NCBI RefSeq assembly: GCF_002741035.1
Contig: NZ_CP016808.1
Location: 4,884,501 to 4,948,500 of the forward strand
Source: Paenibacillus sp. BIHB 4019
Lineage (GTDB): Bacteria; Bacillota; Bacilli; Paenibacillales; Paenibacillaceae
Length of the DNA: 64,000 nt
Direction: 5' to 3'
Part shown: piece by piece, positions 27,996 to 35,816 of the stretch
Position numbering within the stretch: the first letter of the stretch is position 1
Layout: each line of letters starts with the position of its first letter
Notes under the pieces: generated by a model
The model's input: only the letters and a program-made list of their open reading frames with translations
The model's database searches: none
Told to the model about the DNA's origin: nothing
Position numbers and translations under genes: made by a program

Positions 27996-28880
27996 ATGAT
28001 TGGCGATAAACAATGCAAAACGTGCAAGGAGGTCAAACCAAGCACCGAGTTTTACTCGCAAGATAATATTTGCAAACAATGTGTTAGATTAAAAAGTAAA
28101 GAAAATCTCTTAAAGCGTGCGTTAGAACCAAAGGAGTTCGTCGTTGAAAAACAGTGCGCTCGTTGTAAGAGAATAAAACCTAGATTTGAGTTCCTTATAG
28201 ATAAATATACAAAAGACGGATTGCGAAACTCATGCCATGATTGTGAGAAATTGTTACAGCTTGAGTACGATCTGGCCGTTAAAGCAAGGCGCGAAGCAAA
28301 CCCTGACTTTTACCAAGTAGCCGAAAAGAAGTGCTCTCATTGTAAGGAAGTTAAACAAAGAAGTGAGTTCAGCAAACACAGCTACTCATTAGATGGTTTA
28401 CAAACTTATTGTAAAGCATGTAGGGGAGTGCTAGAAAAGAAGCGAAGAGAGAAGCTTAAGGAACAAGTCTTAGAAAGCGTAATTATAGAGAAACGATGCA
28501 AAAATTGTAGAGAAACTAAACAAGCAATGGAGTTCACAAAGAGCTTCAGTTCTAAGGATGGATTTTCAAATACTTGCAGAACGTGTATGTCTATTCAATA
28601 TCGTAATCGAAAACGTGAAAAGCAGATCAAAGAACGAATAGAGGCAATCGGTTATGTTGAAATCGAGAAAGTCATCCCGAAGGATATTGACTTGAACCAG
28701 ATCAAGAACTGCACTAAGTGCAACATGGAGAAAACTCTTCGTGAATTTAACTATAGTTATACTGTAAAAAAGTTCCGTCCCGAGTGCAAACAATGCGGTA
28801 AGGAAACTAGGCGCAATTATGCAGTGAATAACGAGATAGAGCGGTTACAGCGTTTAAAACAAAGGAGAGATTCTGAATGA
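27996..28880 (+). CDS. Protein with five tandem zinc ribbons
   Basis: 294 aa. Five units of the form C-x2-C ... EF ... (DG) ... C-x2-C are seen at about residues 7-29, 54-83, 113-142, 168-197 and 239-267, separated by basic helical linkers. Each unit resembles the short zinc ribbon often found in HNH-endonuclease and phage proteins, but no HNH motif is present. A DNA or RNA binding role is inferred. ATG 27996 is preferred over GTG 27990 because GAAAGGTG lies 7 bases before it. The stop overlaps the ATG of the ParB-like gene (ATGA), so the two are translationally coupled. The cassette lies in the AT-rich island. Confidence 0.75.
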   Translation: MIGDKQCKTCKEVKPSTEFYSQDNICKQCVRLKSKENLLKRALEPKEFVVEKQCARCKRIKPRFEFLIDKYTKDGLRNSCHDCEKLLQLEYDLAVKARREANPDFYQVAEKKCSHCKEVKQRSEFSKHSYSLDGLQTYCKACRGVLEKKRREKLKEQVLESVIIEKRCKNCRETKQAMEFTKSFSSKDGFSNTCRTCMSIQYRNRKREKQIKERIEAIGYVEIEKVIPKDIDLNQIKNCTKCNMEKTLREFNYSYTVKKFRPECKQCGKETRRNYAVNNEIERLQRLKQRRDSE

Positions 28881-29653
28881 TTGAGCAAGAAATAAAGAGT
28901 CAAGATAAATACACTGAAGTATTTGTAACAAAAGACTATGGTAGGTTTAATACCATCGATGGAAACAGAATTATTAACGAATTGCATGTAAAACGTCTTA
29001 TTGAGTCCATGCAACAGAAACAATTAATTACACCAATTATCGTTAATGAGAAGCATGAAATTATTGATGGTCAGCACCGCTTTAAATCACAATCAATATT
29101 GGGGCTGCCGGTATACTACATTGTATGTGCGGGATACGGTCTATCAGAAGTTCACCGATTAAATGAAAAGAGCAATAATTGGAAGCCGATTGACTTTCTA
29201 AATGGTTACGCGACTTTCGCCGAAAAAGAAGAAAAATTCTTTGACTACGTTTTGCTGAAGGATTTTATCGAAAGTAATGCTATTACACCAATTTTAGGAA
29301 TTTCTTTAACAAAAGGAGAATTAAACGAACTGGATGCAATGACTGCGTTTAAAAATGGTCACTATAAGGCGAAGAACATTGAAGAAGTGCAACTGTTTAT
29401 GGACCTACTCGAAGATTTCTCGCCGTACTTCTATGAAACATATAAGTCAACAAAGTTCATTAAAGCATTCCTACTGTTTTCAGGAAGCGCGAAATACAAC
29501 CATGATATCATGACAAAGAAACTTGGATACATGAGTGGTTTCCTGCAACAACGGAATCAAATTAGTCAATACTTGGATATACTTAGTGATATTTATAATA
29601 CAAGGCTTTCAGAGAAAAGTCGTATTCATTTTAAAGGTGAAAAAGAACTTTAA
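28877..29653 (+). CDS. ParB/sulfiredoxin-fold protein
   Basis: 258 aa. The N-terminal 100 residues have the ParB-like nuclease/CTPase fold: INELHVKRLIESMQQKQLIT, PIIVNEKHEIIDGQHRFKSQ with the DGQHR motif at 64-68. There is no ParB helix-turn-helix of the usual type in the C-terminal 150 residues, which are helical and not recognised. Such stand-alone ParB-fold proteins occur in phages and plasmids as regulators or partition-like factors. It is the second gene of a three-gene cassette with a zinc-ribbon protein and a small possible DNA-binding protein. Confidence 0.75.
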   Translation: MIEQEIKSQDKYTEVFVTKDYGRFNTIDGNRIINELHVKRLIESMQQKQLITPIIVNEKHEIIDGQHRFKSQSILGLPVYYIVCAGYGLSEVHRLNEKSNNWKPIDFLNGYATFAEKEEKFFDYVLLKDFIESNAITPILGISLTKGELNELDAMTAFKNGHYKAKNIEEVQLFMDLLEDFSPYFYETYKSTKFIKAFLLFSGSAKYNHDIMTKKLGYMSGFLQQRNQISQYLDILSDIYNTRLSEKSRIHFKGEKEL

Positions 29654-29670
29654 TAGAATCGAGGGACATA

Positions 29671-29868
29671 ATGACAAAATCAAAGACGACTAGTAGCTTC
29701 AGATTCGATATCGATTTTATTGATTTGCTGAACACATGGTCATTTGTAAGTAAGAGAGAGAAGGGGGCTCTCCTGCAGGAAGCATTCCGAGAGTATACCA
29801 AAATGAAGCAGAACTCGGACATTGCAGAAAAAGTAAATATGATCCTGGAAAGTTTGAAAGAGGATTGA
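29671..29868 (+). CDS. Small possible ribbon-helix-helix protein
   Basis: 65 aa, basic N-terminus (MTKSKTTSSFRFDIDF) followed by two helices (FIDLLNTWSFVSKREKGALL and QEAFREYTKM) that could form a ribbon-helix-helix DNA-binding dimer. GAGGGA precedes the ATG. It lies 17 bases after the ParB-like gene and closes the cassette. If it is a repressor, the inverted repeats at 27926-27977 are the natural target. The assignment rests on size, pattern and context. Confidence 0.55.
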   Translation: MTKSKTTSSFRFDIDFIDLLNTWSFVSKREKGALLQEAFREYTKMKQNSDIAEKVNMILESLKED

Positions 29869-30095
29869 GTCGCGGAGGTGGTCACTAACGATATTTCAGG
29901 TTTTAATTAAACGTTCATAATAATCTAATCAAATGGTGATTGCTAGAGTTGTTCTGAAAAATCTGGAAGACTGTTAATCAGGTGGACATAGAGTTATTTT
30001 CCCTGAAAAGATCTAAAAAGTAATTGAGTATAGGTTATAGCTAATAGTAGCAGAACATTTTTTGGTTTGAATGAATTGTAAGGAGAGGTCGGCCA

Positions 30096-30962
30096 ATGAC
30101 AGAAGATTTATATAATCTTTTTATATCAGGAGATGAAAATGCTTGGGAATCTAATACAAAAATATTTGATTTAGACCGTTGTCTCCGAGAGTATACTGAA
30201 AAAGATATTGTTGGAAAGTTCGGTAAGTTAGGAAAAACAGACATTGATGAGATTAAAAAACTTCCATGCATTTTTGCATATGAAGACTATTGTGTTAAGG
30301 ATGCTAGCATTGGTTATATGACAGATATAAAAGTACGACAAGCTGGGGTTAAAATTACGATCCAGAAAGTGAAAGAACTTTCATTAGAAACTCTACACAA
30401 ATTGCAATTTGAGTTAGATATAAAAAGTTGGGAATTAAATAGAACACATTGGGCAATAAAGAAAGTTAATCTATATAAGGAATTGCAACACATAGGCATT
30501 GACTTTAATAGTATAAAAACAGGCCCGCCTGTAGACATAACTAAGCATCAGTTTGACGTCTCTTTTACATTTGCAGGAGAATTTAGAAATGTAGTTGAAC
30601 AAGTTGTAAATGAGTTTGAAAAGATAGCAGGCATAAACAAAATATTTTACGATAATAACTATATTAGTCAACTAGCAAGGCCCTCCTTAGATACACTATT
30701 GCAAGATATATATAGAAATCGTTCAAAATTAATTGTTGTATTCTTATGTGAGAAATATCAAGAGAAAGAGTGGTGTGGCCTTGAGTTTAGAGCAGTTCGG
30801 GAGATGATAAAAGAAAAAGTCATGAATAGAATTATGTATATACGACTTGATACTGGACATATTGATGGCGTGCTTAGCACTGACGGCTACATAGATGGAA
30901 CAAAATTCACTCCACAACAATTAGCCAATTTTATTAATGAGCGTCTTAATTTTCTTGAATAA
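30096..30962 (+). CDS. TIR-domain protein, probable anti-phage effector
   Basis: 288 aa. The C-terminal half (about 152-288) is a TIR domain: FDVSFTFAGEFRNVVEQVV, then KIFYDNNYISQL, then KLIVVFLCEKYQEKEWCGLE with the probable catalytic Glu230 in the C-x2-E motif. Bacterial TIR domains of this kind are NAD-cleaving enzymes in abortive-infection systems. The N-terminal 145 residues form a separate domain with LPCIFAYE and WELNRTHWAIK, which I have no name for; it may sense the trigger. There is no membrane segment. It stands alone, without ThsA- or STING-type partners next to it. The ribosome site AAGGAGAGG precedes the ATG. Confidence 0.8.
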   Translation: MTEDLYNLFISGDENAWESNTKIFDLDRCLREYTEKDIVGKFGKLGKTDIDEIKKLPCIFAYEDYCVKDASIGYMTDIKVRQAGVKITIQKVKELSLETLHKLQFELDIKSWELNRTHWAIKKVNLYKELQHIGIDFNSIKTGPPVDITKHQFDVSFTFAGEFRNVVEQVVNEFEKIAGINKIFYDNNYISQLARPSLDTLLQDIYRNRSKLIVVFLCEKYQEKEWCGLEFRAVREMIKEKVMNRIMYIRLDTGHIDGVLSTDGYIDGTKFTPQQLANFINERLNFLE

Positions 30963-30979
30963 TTTTGCGAAATTCCATG

Positions 30980-31022
30980 GCGGTAAAGTATGCATAGCAT
31001 GCGAGAGGTCAGGGGTTAATTC
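30980..31022 (+). pseudogene. Fragment resembling the 3' half of a tRNA-Ala
   Basis: GTATGCATAGCATGCGAGAG followed by GTCAGGGGTTAATTC resembles an anticodon arm and T-arm of tRNA-Ala with several changes. It is too damaged to be a working tRNA. It lies where the left protease duplication begins and is one of four such fragments in the island. Confidence 0.4.
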
Positions 31023-31116
31023 TTGAGGAATCAAGGGTTTTTAAATTTATTAGAGGAATACCATTAAAGCAATATCATCAAAATATATATCTTGGGGGCG
31101 AAAAAACTGTATGCCC

Positions 31117-31495
31117 TTACGTACCGTTTTCTTTTGAGACAATTTCTGCTTTCGGAGACAATATAGTGTTGAATGTATTGGCAGTCGCCTGATCTATCGA
31201 TTGTAGAGCGTGACCGTAATGGATATCTGCATGTCCAAGTCGGCTTGAAATCGTTTGAGAATGAACACCTTGATTATAAGTAAAGTTGCAGATGTATGAC
31301 GTAAGTCGTGAAAACGGACTTTTTTTAAATGATTTCGCTTTAAGAATCTTCGAAACCATGAACCTGGTACAGTATGATAATACGGTACTCCGTTTCAAGA
31401 GGAAAAAACGAAGAAGCGCTTTGTTTGCTCCAAAAGGTCTCCGACATTTTCTTTTGACTTTTTCGCTTGATATTGATAATTCTTCAATTTGGGTA
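31117..31495 (-). pseudogene. Tyrosine recombinase (phage/ICE integrase) C-terminal remnant
   Basis: Read on the minus strand: KSKENVGDLLEQTKRFFVF, a stop, NGVPYYHTVPGSWFRRFLKR, then VRFHDLRHTSATLLI with the HxxR catalytic box. A one-base frameshift follows, then QGVHSQTISSRLGHADI and YGHALQSIDQATANTF. The bases that should encode the segment between GHADI and the catalytic Tyr are deleted. Stop, frameshift and deletion show it is dead. Part of its 3' end is repeated at 42290-42390. Confidence 0.8.
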
Positions 31496-31602
31496 TAAGT
31501 GAATCGGAAATCTTGGCGGAATTAATTCTTAGTTTTTGATACTTTGATTATATTATTTCCGTCAACATAACTTAGTGATTGTACAACTTCTAGCATATTT
31601 CG

Positions 31603-31782
31603 CAAGAGTTGCTATTGAAGGTTTTGGCAGGTGGTGTGAGTTGGGAGAACAAATCGACCACGTATCGGTTAAAAGCACTAAAAACGGTGCGTAATTGGCA
31701 AGAAGAGATCATCATTTACCATCGTTGTCGTTGGACAAATGCTGCAGTAGAAGGTCGTCAGACCCTTAAATATTTTATTTAA
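31603..31782 (+). pseudogene. Transposase C-terminal remnant (ISL3-like)
   Basis: A 59-codon frame reads LKALKTVRNWQEEIIIYHRC, RWTNAAVEGRQTLK and ends at TAA. The TNAxxEG block near a C-terminus is typical of ISL3-family transposases. There is no start and most of the gene is missing. A shorter version of the same bases is at 42415-42460 in the right copy of the duplication. Confidence 0.55.
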
Positions 31783-31850
31783 GACAATTGTTTTTTTAAA
31801 ATAGGATCTAACTTACAGAGCAGAAGTAGGGGGTTATCGAAGATAATAAT

Positions 31851-31890
31851 AGAGAGGTTGGGAATGGATATGCCCCTACCTCTCTATTTT
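31851..31890. terminator. Terminator beyond the left protease gene
   Basis: AGAGAGGT and ACCTCTCT form an 8-bp stem with a long loop, followed by ATTTTTT on the plus strand and TATTATTATC on the minus strand. It lies just past the stop of the minus-strand protease and is repeated beside the right copy. Confidence 0.6.
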
Positions 31891-31911
31891 TTAATCAAGT
31901 ATTTAATCTTT

Positions 31912-33852
31912 TTAGTAAGGACCGAGCACAGTCCAAACATCGTAGAGATTACTATTCAGATCGGGACGTTGATTTTGCGTCCACCATTTGGCTTTATACT
32001 TCACTCCGTCATAAGAAACAATGTCATCTTTAACATAAACGGAGGAAGCGCTCCATGGAGTAAAGGAAGCGTCAACTTGAACCGTCACCGAGTTATTTTC
32101 CGTAGACAAATTACTAAAGCCATCCCGAGCCTTGACAGTAAATGTATATGAACCGCTTGTTAATCCACTGATCGTAGCGGAGTTGCTAGTCGTTCTTGCT
32201 TTTGGAAATGGATCGTTATTCACATAAATGTCATAACCGATCAATCCAACATTGTCCGTAGAAGCTGTCCAATTCAAGTTAACTGTCTCAGTGATCGTAC
32301 TAACAACTAGATTGGTTGGTGCTAGTGGTGCCTCTGTGTCGTTAGGTACGGCACCTGGCGTAGGTAAATTTGATATAATTTGCTTCAAATTAGGTAGGGT
32401 GCCGATTCTATCATTTGCCATATCGGAAGTCGGGGTATTGAACGGTAACCATCTCAGTATTCTACGAATTTCAGCTGGCGAATACGGCTCGCCGAAATTA
32501 GCTTTAGCAATCCCTTGCAGTTGTAGAATCGCGCCTACAACGACAGGTGAAGCGGAAGATGTTCCATTGAAATAGTCGGTATAACCAGTTGTCGAAGCCG
32601 TACTTGTTGCACCTAAGGTAGCAACGTTCTCACCAATACCGAAAACGTCGATTCGATTGCCATGGCTACTAAAGTCGAGTCTGTAGTGAGGCGCAGTTGA
32701 TGATCCCGCTCCAACAAGTATTGCTCCAGAATCTTTGAAATCTGGGAGATCCCGATTGTAGATGTATTTATTATCCCAATGCTGGTACTGATCGAGATCA
32801 GCACCACCGTTGGCTCCCGCTTCTACAACGACAATACCTAAGCTTGTTGCATATTGGATTGCATCAAACTCTGCTGGCTGTGTTTCGATAGGTAACCAAG
32901 GACCGCCAAAACCGATCTGTATTTCGAGCAGAATAACGTCACCTGGAGATAATACTTGTGTGGCCGCTAAAATGGCTTCTGCTGCGCCACCTGAACGAAC
33001 TAAAGAGGATACAATGGGCGTTGCTTTGTTAGCTAGCCCGATATTGCCGATAGCATTGTCAACCGCGGATACAACCCCGAGTACAGCCGTACCATGACTA
33101 CCATCTCCATCATTAATGCCGCCTGGCAAAAGCTGTATGTTATGAGCAGCTAGATCTTCATGATTTAATGCCCAACTCCACTCGATATCGGCCCATTGGG
33201 TACCTTTGCCATCGCCACCTTCAAATTGCCAAGCATACGGAGCGTTAATACCTAGAGGATCTGCTTGCGCATATTTTTGAAATGAGAAGCGTGGATCGTT
33301 ATCTGGAAGGACAGTTGTTGTGTTCGGAAAAGGTGTATTGGCTAATTCTGGTTTTTTGCTTAAATATGCTTCCTCAACGAGCGACAAGCTTCGCAACTTT
33401 TGTACCAACTGTTCGACGTCAGCGCCAGCAGGAATTTTGGAATAATAATAGCGATCAAACACGGATGCAAACGGACTAGCAGTCATGCCTTTGTTAGCTG
33501 ACGGTAAAAATTGCTGCGAGATTAGCGGGTCAAACGATAATTCTGGGACAGCTGATAGCGGCGATACTTCTTGTTGCAATTGAAGTTTTCCTTCTTTACT
33601 TGGAAGGAAGGCTTGTTTTTTAAGTTTGACAACAATTTTTTCTTCGAATATTGAAGCTGCAGTATTTGAGAATGATGTACTCGTCGGAGAGGGCTGTCCA
33701 ATTTCTGAAGCGTATGCTCCATTTGACAAAGTACTTAATGATAAAAGCAAGGTCGAGGCTAGAGCGACGGACAACGTTTTTTTTAATTGGGAATAAGTAT
33801 GTGTAATCGTAATCTCTCCTTTGTAATCGTTTCTTTTTCTAGTTCCGAGCAC
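31912..33852 (-). CDS. Secreted S8 (subtilisin-like) protease with FN3 and chitin-binding-type domain, copy 1
   Basis: 646 aa as given. Order: export signal (about 16-48, ending AYA), propeptide (about 50-200), S8 domain with Asp222 (ADIEWSW), His253 (GSHGTAV), oxyanion Asn348 (GANGG) and Ser432 (GTSSASP), a fibronectin-III domain (about 505-590), and a C-terminal CBM5/12-type domain (WSASSVYVKDDIVSYDGVKY). It is expected to be secreted and to bind chitin or cell-wall glycan. The only standard start upstream of the signal peptide is GTG 33852, which has no ribosome site; AAAGGAGAG lies inside the frame and points to ATT at 33807, giving a normal signal peptide. About 9 of 646 residues differ from copy 2. 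Confidence 0.9.
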   Translation of the reverse strand: MLGTRKRNDYKGEITITHTYSQLKKTLSVALASTLLLSLSTLSNGAYASEIGQPSPTSTSFSNTAASIFEEKIVVKLKKQAFLPSKEGKLQLQQEVSPLSAVPELSFDPLISQQFLPSANKGMTASPFASVFDRYYYSKIPAGADVEQLVQKLRSLSLVEEAYLSKKPELANTPFPNTTTVLPDNDPRFSFQKYAQADPLGINAPYAWQFEGGDGKGTQWADIEWSWALNHEDLAAHNIQLLPGGINDGDGSHGTAVLGVVSAVDNAIGNIGLANKATPIVSSLVRSGGAAEAILAATQVLSPGDVILLEIQIGFGGPWLPIETQPAEFDAIQYATSLGIVVVEAGANGGADLDQYQHWDNKYIYNRDLPDFKDSGAILVGAGSSTAPHYRLDFSSHGNRIDVFGIGENVATLGATSTASTTGYTDYFNGTSSASPVVVGAILQLQGIAKANFGEPYSPAEIRRILRWLPFNTPTSDMANDRIGTLPNLKQIISNLPTPGAVPNDTEAPLAPTNLVVSTITETVNLNWTASTDNVGLIGYDIYVNNDPFPKARTTSNSATISGLTSGSYTFTVKARDGFSNLSTENNSVTVQVDASFTPWSASSVYVKDDIVSYDGVKYKAKWWTQNQRPDLNSNLYDVWTVLGPY

Positions 33853-34213
33853 TACCGTTTAGCAGTCAAAAGTAATCAAAAAGCTGAACGCTAGCAATAA
33901 AGAGTAGACGAGTGCGATAGGTTACGTTCTGATGAAATGCGAATACAATTCTATCATTCCCTTCTATTCAATATGTTTATTTTTTGTTTTATCTGGTTGA
34001 ATAGGCTAACAATTTACAGTATAAATTAAGGGAAATATTGGATCAAACCTGAGGTAAGCGTAAACAACGACAGTAATATAAAGATATCAAGTTCAAACTT
34101 CTATTTTCTCTATTTCCCATAGGTTCAATAGGAGATAATGTCGAATAATTAGCTTTTAATGTAATTTATTGTTGTGAGCTGAGTCTAAACTCCTAATTTT
34201 GAAAAAGAAACCG

Positions 34214-34277
34214 ACTAATCCGGTAGAGCGCGTCGCTGGCAGCGATGAGGTCAGGGGTTCGATCCCCCTAGGCTCCA
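34214..34277 (+). pseudogene. Truncated tRNA-Ala(GGC), 5' part replaced
   Basis: From the D-loop onward this is a good tRNA-Ala: anticodon stem CGTCG/CGATG around loop CTGGCAG with anticodon GGC, T-arm AGGGGTTCGATCCCCCT, and 3' AGGCTCCA. The acceptor 5' strand and most of the D-arm are replaced by unrelated bases, so no acceptor stem can form. It is followed by a perfect terminator. I read it as an integration scar, an att site, not a working tRNA. Confidence 0.7.
34236..34253 (+). repeat. 18-bp att-like direct repeat, left copy
   Basis: CTGGCAGCGATGAGGTCA inside the tRNA-Ala remnant recurs exactly at 40656-40673. The two copies bracket a 6.4-kb block with integrase and excisionase-like remnants and the OLD/UvrD/PLD operon. 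Confidence 0.75.
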
Positions 34278-34281
34278 TACT

Positions 34282-34327
34282 AAAAAACCTTGTAACAACG
34301 GCATTTCCCGAAGTTACAAGGTTTTTT
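34282..34327 (+). terminator. Terminator after the tRNA remnant
   Basis: AAAAAACCTTGTAAC (34282-34296) and GTTACAAGGTTTTTT (34313-34327) form a perfect 15-bp stem with terminal T-run, probably the original tRNA terminator. Confidence 0.88.
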
Positions 34328-34428
34328 AGATGTCATTTATTGACTAAAAATCTATTCGTGGTCACACGTTTGGTCACAGTGCTAGTATTTTTGAGCTATT
34401 GTAGAGGGATTTCATTGAGTAAAATGAT

Positions 34429-34650
34429 TCAAACGTGTGGGGAAATAGCATATAGGTTCAAATATTCAGCCTTGATTAATCGATTGTCCAAATAACATAT
34501 CCCATATTGCGAAGCGGTCTGCTTATGGACTGAAGGTAAAACATGAGAGTAAGTATCGAGAGTTACTCTGATGTCTGAATGTCCTAGAATTTCTTTAACA
34601 ACTTTAGGGTTTATATTTTGGGCTAACATGAGTCTCGAAGTGATTCGACT
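34429..34650 (-). pseudogene. Tyrosine recombinase C-terminal fragment
   Basis: The minus strand reads RLMLAQNINPKVVKEILGHS, DIRVTLDTYSHVLPSV, which is the last block of phage-type integrases including the LGH motif and the catalytic Tyr of DTYSH. The rest of the gene is absent. It differs from the remnant at 31117, so it came from another element. It lies just inside the left att-like repeat, where an integrase is expected. Confidence 0.75.
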
Positions 34651-34793
34651 TCTGTTTTGATTTCCTGTTTGCGTTCCAGAGATGTTCCTCGCTGAGAAAA
34701 TTCCAGCGCTAATTTTACATGCCGTCCGGCAAGAACCAACAGCCGTTCACGATAAATCTCATTTTCGAGTACCATCCACAAACAGCTTTCCAT
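34623..34793 (-). CDS. Small hypothetical protein, 56 aa
   Basis: An intact short frame starts with ATG 34793, five bases after GGGGTGA. It is helical and charged (ENEIYRERLLVLAGRHVKLA, LERKQEIKTEVESLRD). No family is recognised. It overlaps the 5' edge of the integrase fragment. It could be a real small mobile-element gene or chance; the well-placed ribosome site favours a gene. Confidence 0.45.
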   Translation of the reverse strand: MESCLWMVLENEIYRERLLVLAGRHVKLALEFSQRGTSLERKQEIKTEVESLRDSC

Positions 34794-34828
34794 GTATTTC
34801 ACCCCACTTACTCTAATTGAACAAATAA

Positions 34829-34856
34829 GAAAGCTGCGGCACTAAACCGCAGCTTT
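34829..34856 (-). terminator. Terminator on the minus strand
   Basis: AAGCTGCGG and CCGCAGCTT form a 9-bp stem; on the minus strand the stem runs into TTTCTTATTTG. It follows the excisionase-like remnant. Confidence 0.65.
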
Positions 34857-34859
34857 CAG

Positions 34860-34975
34860 TTAATCTTCTGTTAGTTCTTTGTATCGCTCCATAGTAATCT
34901 TGCTCTGTGACAATACGTAATCCTTGATAGATAATTTCGGAATGCGGTATCCTTTCATTTTGATAGCTTTAATTT
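34860..34975 (-). pseudogene. Excisionase-like C-terminal remnant
   Basis: The minus strand reads IKAIKMKGYRIPKLSIKDYV, LSQSKITMERYKELTED and a stop. KMKGYRIPK followed by a short helix is the usual end of small MerR/excisionase-type DNA-binding proteins of mobile elements. The N-terminal part is cut off where the IS-like repeats begin. Confidence 0.45.
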
Positions 34976-35006
34976 GCTGAATATGTTAATGCCAAAGAAC
35001 CATCGA

Positions 35007-35068
35007 GTTAATGATTGAGAGCCACAGTGTTAATTAAATAGAGCTAAGTTGTTAACGGTGAGAGCCAC
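35007..35068. repeat. Repeats resembling an IS21-family end
   Basis: GTTAATGATTGAGAGCCAC (35007-35025) and GTTAACGGTGAGAGCCAC (35051-35068) are near-identical direct repeats, with a weaker GTTAATG upstream at 34985. IS21-type elements carry several such repeats at their ends. No transposase gene adjoins them here, but an istB remnant is at 44.9 kb. Confidence 0.45.
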
Positions 35069-35221
35069 TTTAGAATTAGGCTGTGAAAAACATTATAGAG
35101 AGTGGTCATTAAAATAAAGAGCAGAGCTTAGACTTTTATGAAGAAAAGAGATTTTTGTGGTATTATATGTAATTATGGATTGTGAAATAAATGGATTATT
35201 TGAAAATGGGGGAATCAATAT

Positions 35222-35574
35222 ATGGAACGTAAAATTCAACTAATGGAAACCTACGTAAATATCGACTTTGGAAACTCACCCTTTTTAAAATTAGATAAAG
35301 GGTTGCAATTCAATACTTTTCAATCAAGGGAATAACAACAGGTAGACCGATACCAAATGCTTTTAAACTATATGGTACTTTATTAGGAGGAATGAGAAAT
35401 GGGTTATTTATATCATTTGGCGGTTATCAACTGCACTTTTTTGAAAATGAGCTTGAAACTCTTCATTTAGATTTGAATAGCTTTAAAGTTGGTAAGTTCA
35501 AAATATCAAAGTTGATCATTGGTGTTGAAAATCCTGAAGAAATAAGTAAAAATATTTCCGAAAGAGTGAAGTGA
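35222..35574 (+). pseudogene. Small gene split by a frameshift
   Basis: ATG 35222 opens a 37-codon frame (MERKIQLMETYVNIDFGNSP) that stops at 35333-35335. A second frame overlapping its end continues (GITTGRPIPNAFKLYGTLLG, GGYQLHFFENELETLHL) to TGA 35574. Joined by one frameshift near 35320 they make a protein of about 117 aa. The region is AT-rich and has a ribosome site (GGGGGAATC). No family is recognised; small proteins of this kind can be immunity proteins, but nothing here proves it. Confidence 0.45.
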
Positions 35575-35816
35575 TAATTTGTTGATGAACTGTTCTTTGA
35601 ACTAACGTCGAACGATAGTTGAATGGGGTGATTGATTGCCTCTCGCGAGGACTACCTATCTGTATAGGTATCAGGGTTATAATATAGAAATCAATTTTTA
35701 TATTTTCCTCAAAGTACAAAAAACGCCTTTAGGTAACAGGAAATGAATGGATAATGTCGAATGTAGGTCTTAAGGCTTGATTCTCATCTCATCCTAGCTG
35801 TGGAAGGGTGGTTTAA

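Larger units (their letters stand above)
31022..34200. repeat. Left copy of a ~3-kb direct duplication
   Basis: This segment matches 42201-44908 in the same orientation. It includes a terminator remnant, the S8 protease gene and about 300 bases upstream of it. Over the protease and its upstream region the two copies are collinear with a constant offset of 10,707 bases. Identity is very high up to about 34150 and then fades. This copy also has about 450 bases (31200-31660) that the right copy lacks. Confidence 0.9.

Noticed and set aside
34214..34277. Functional tRNA-Ala gene
   Set aside because: The T-arm and anticodon arm are good, but the 5' acceptor strand and D-arm are replaced, so no acceptor stem can form.
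34199..34495. 98-codon plus-strand frame across the tRNA-Ala remnant
   Set aside because: It runs through the tRNA-derived bases and a perfect terminator and has no ribosome site.
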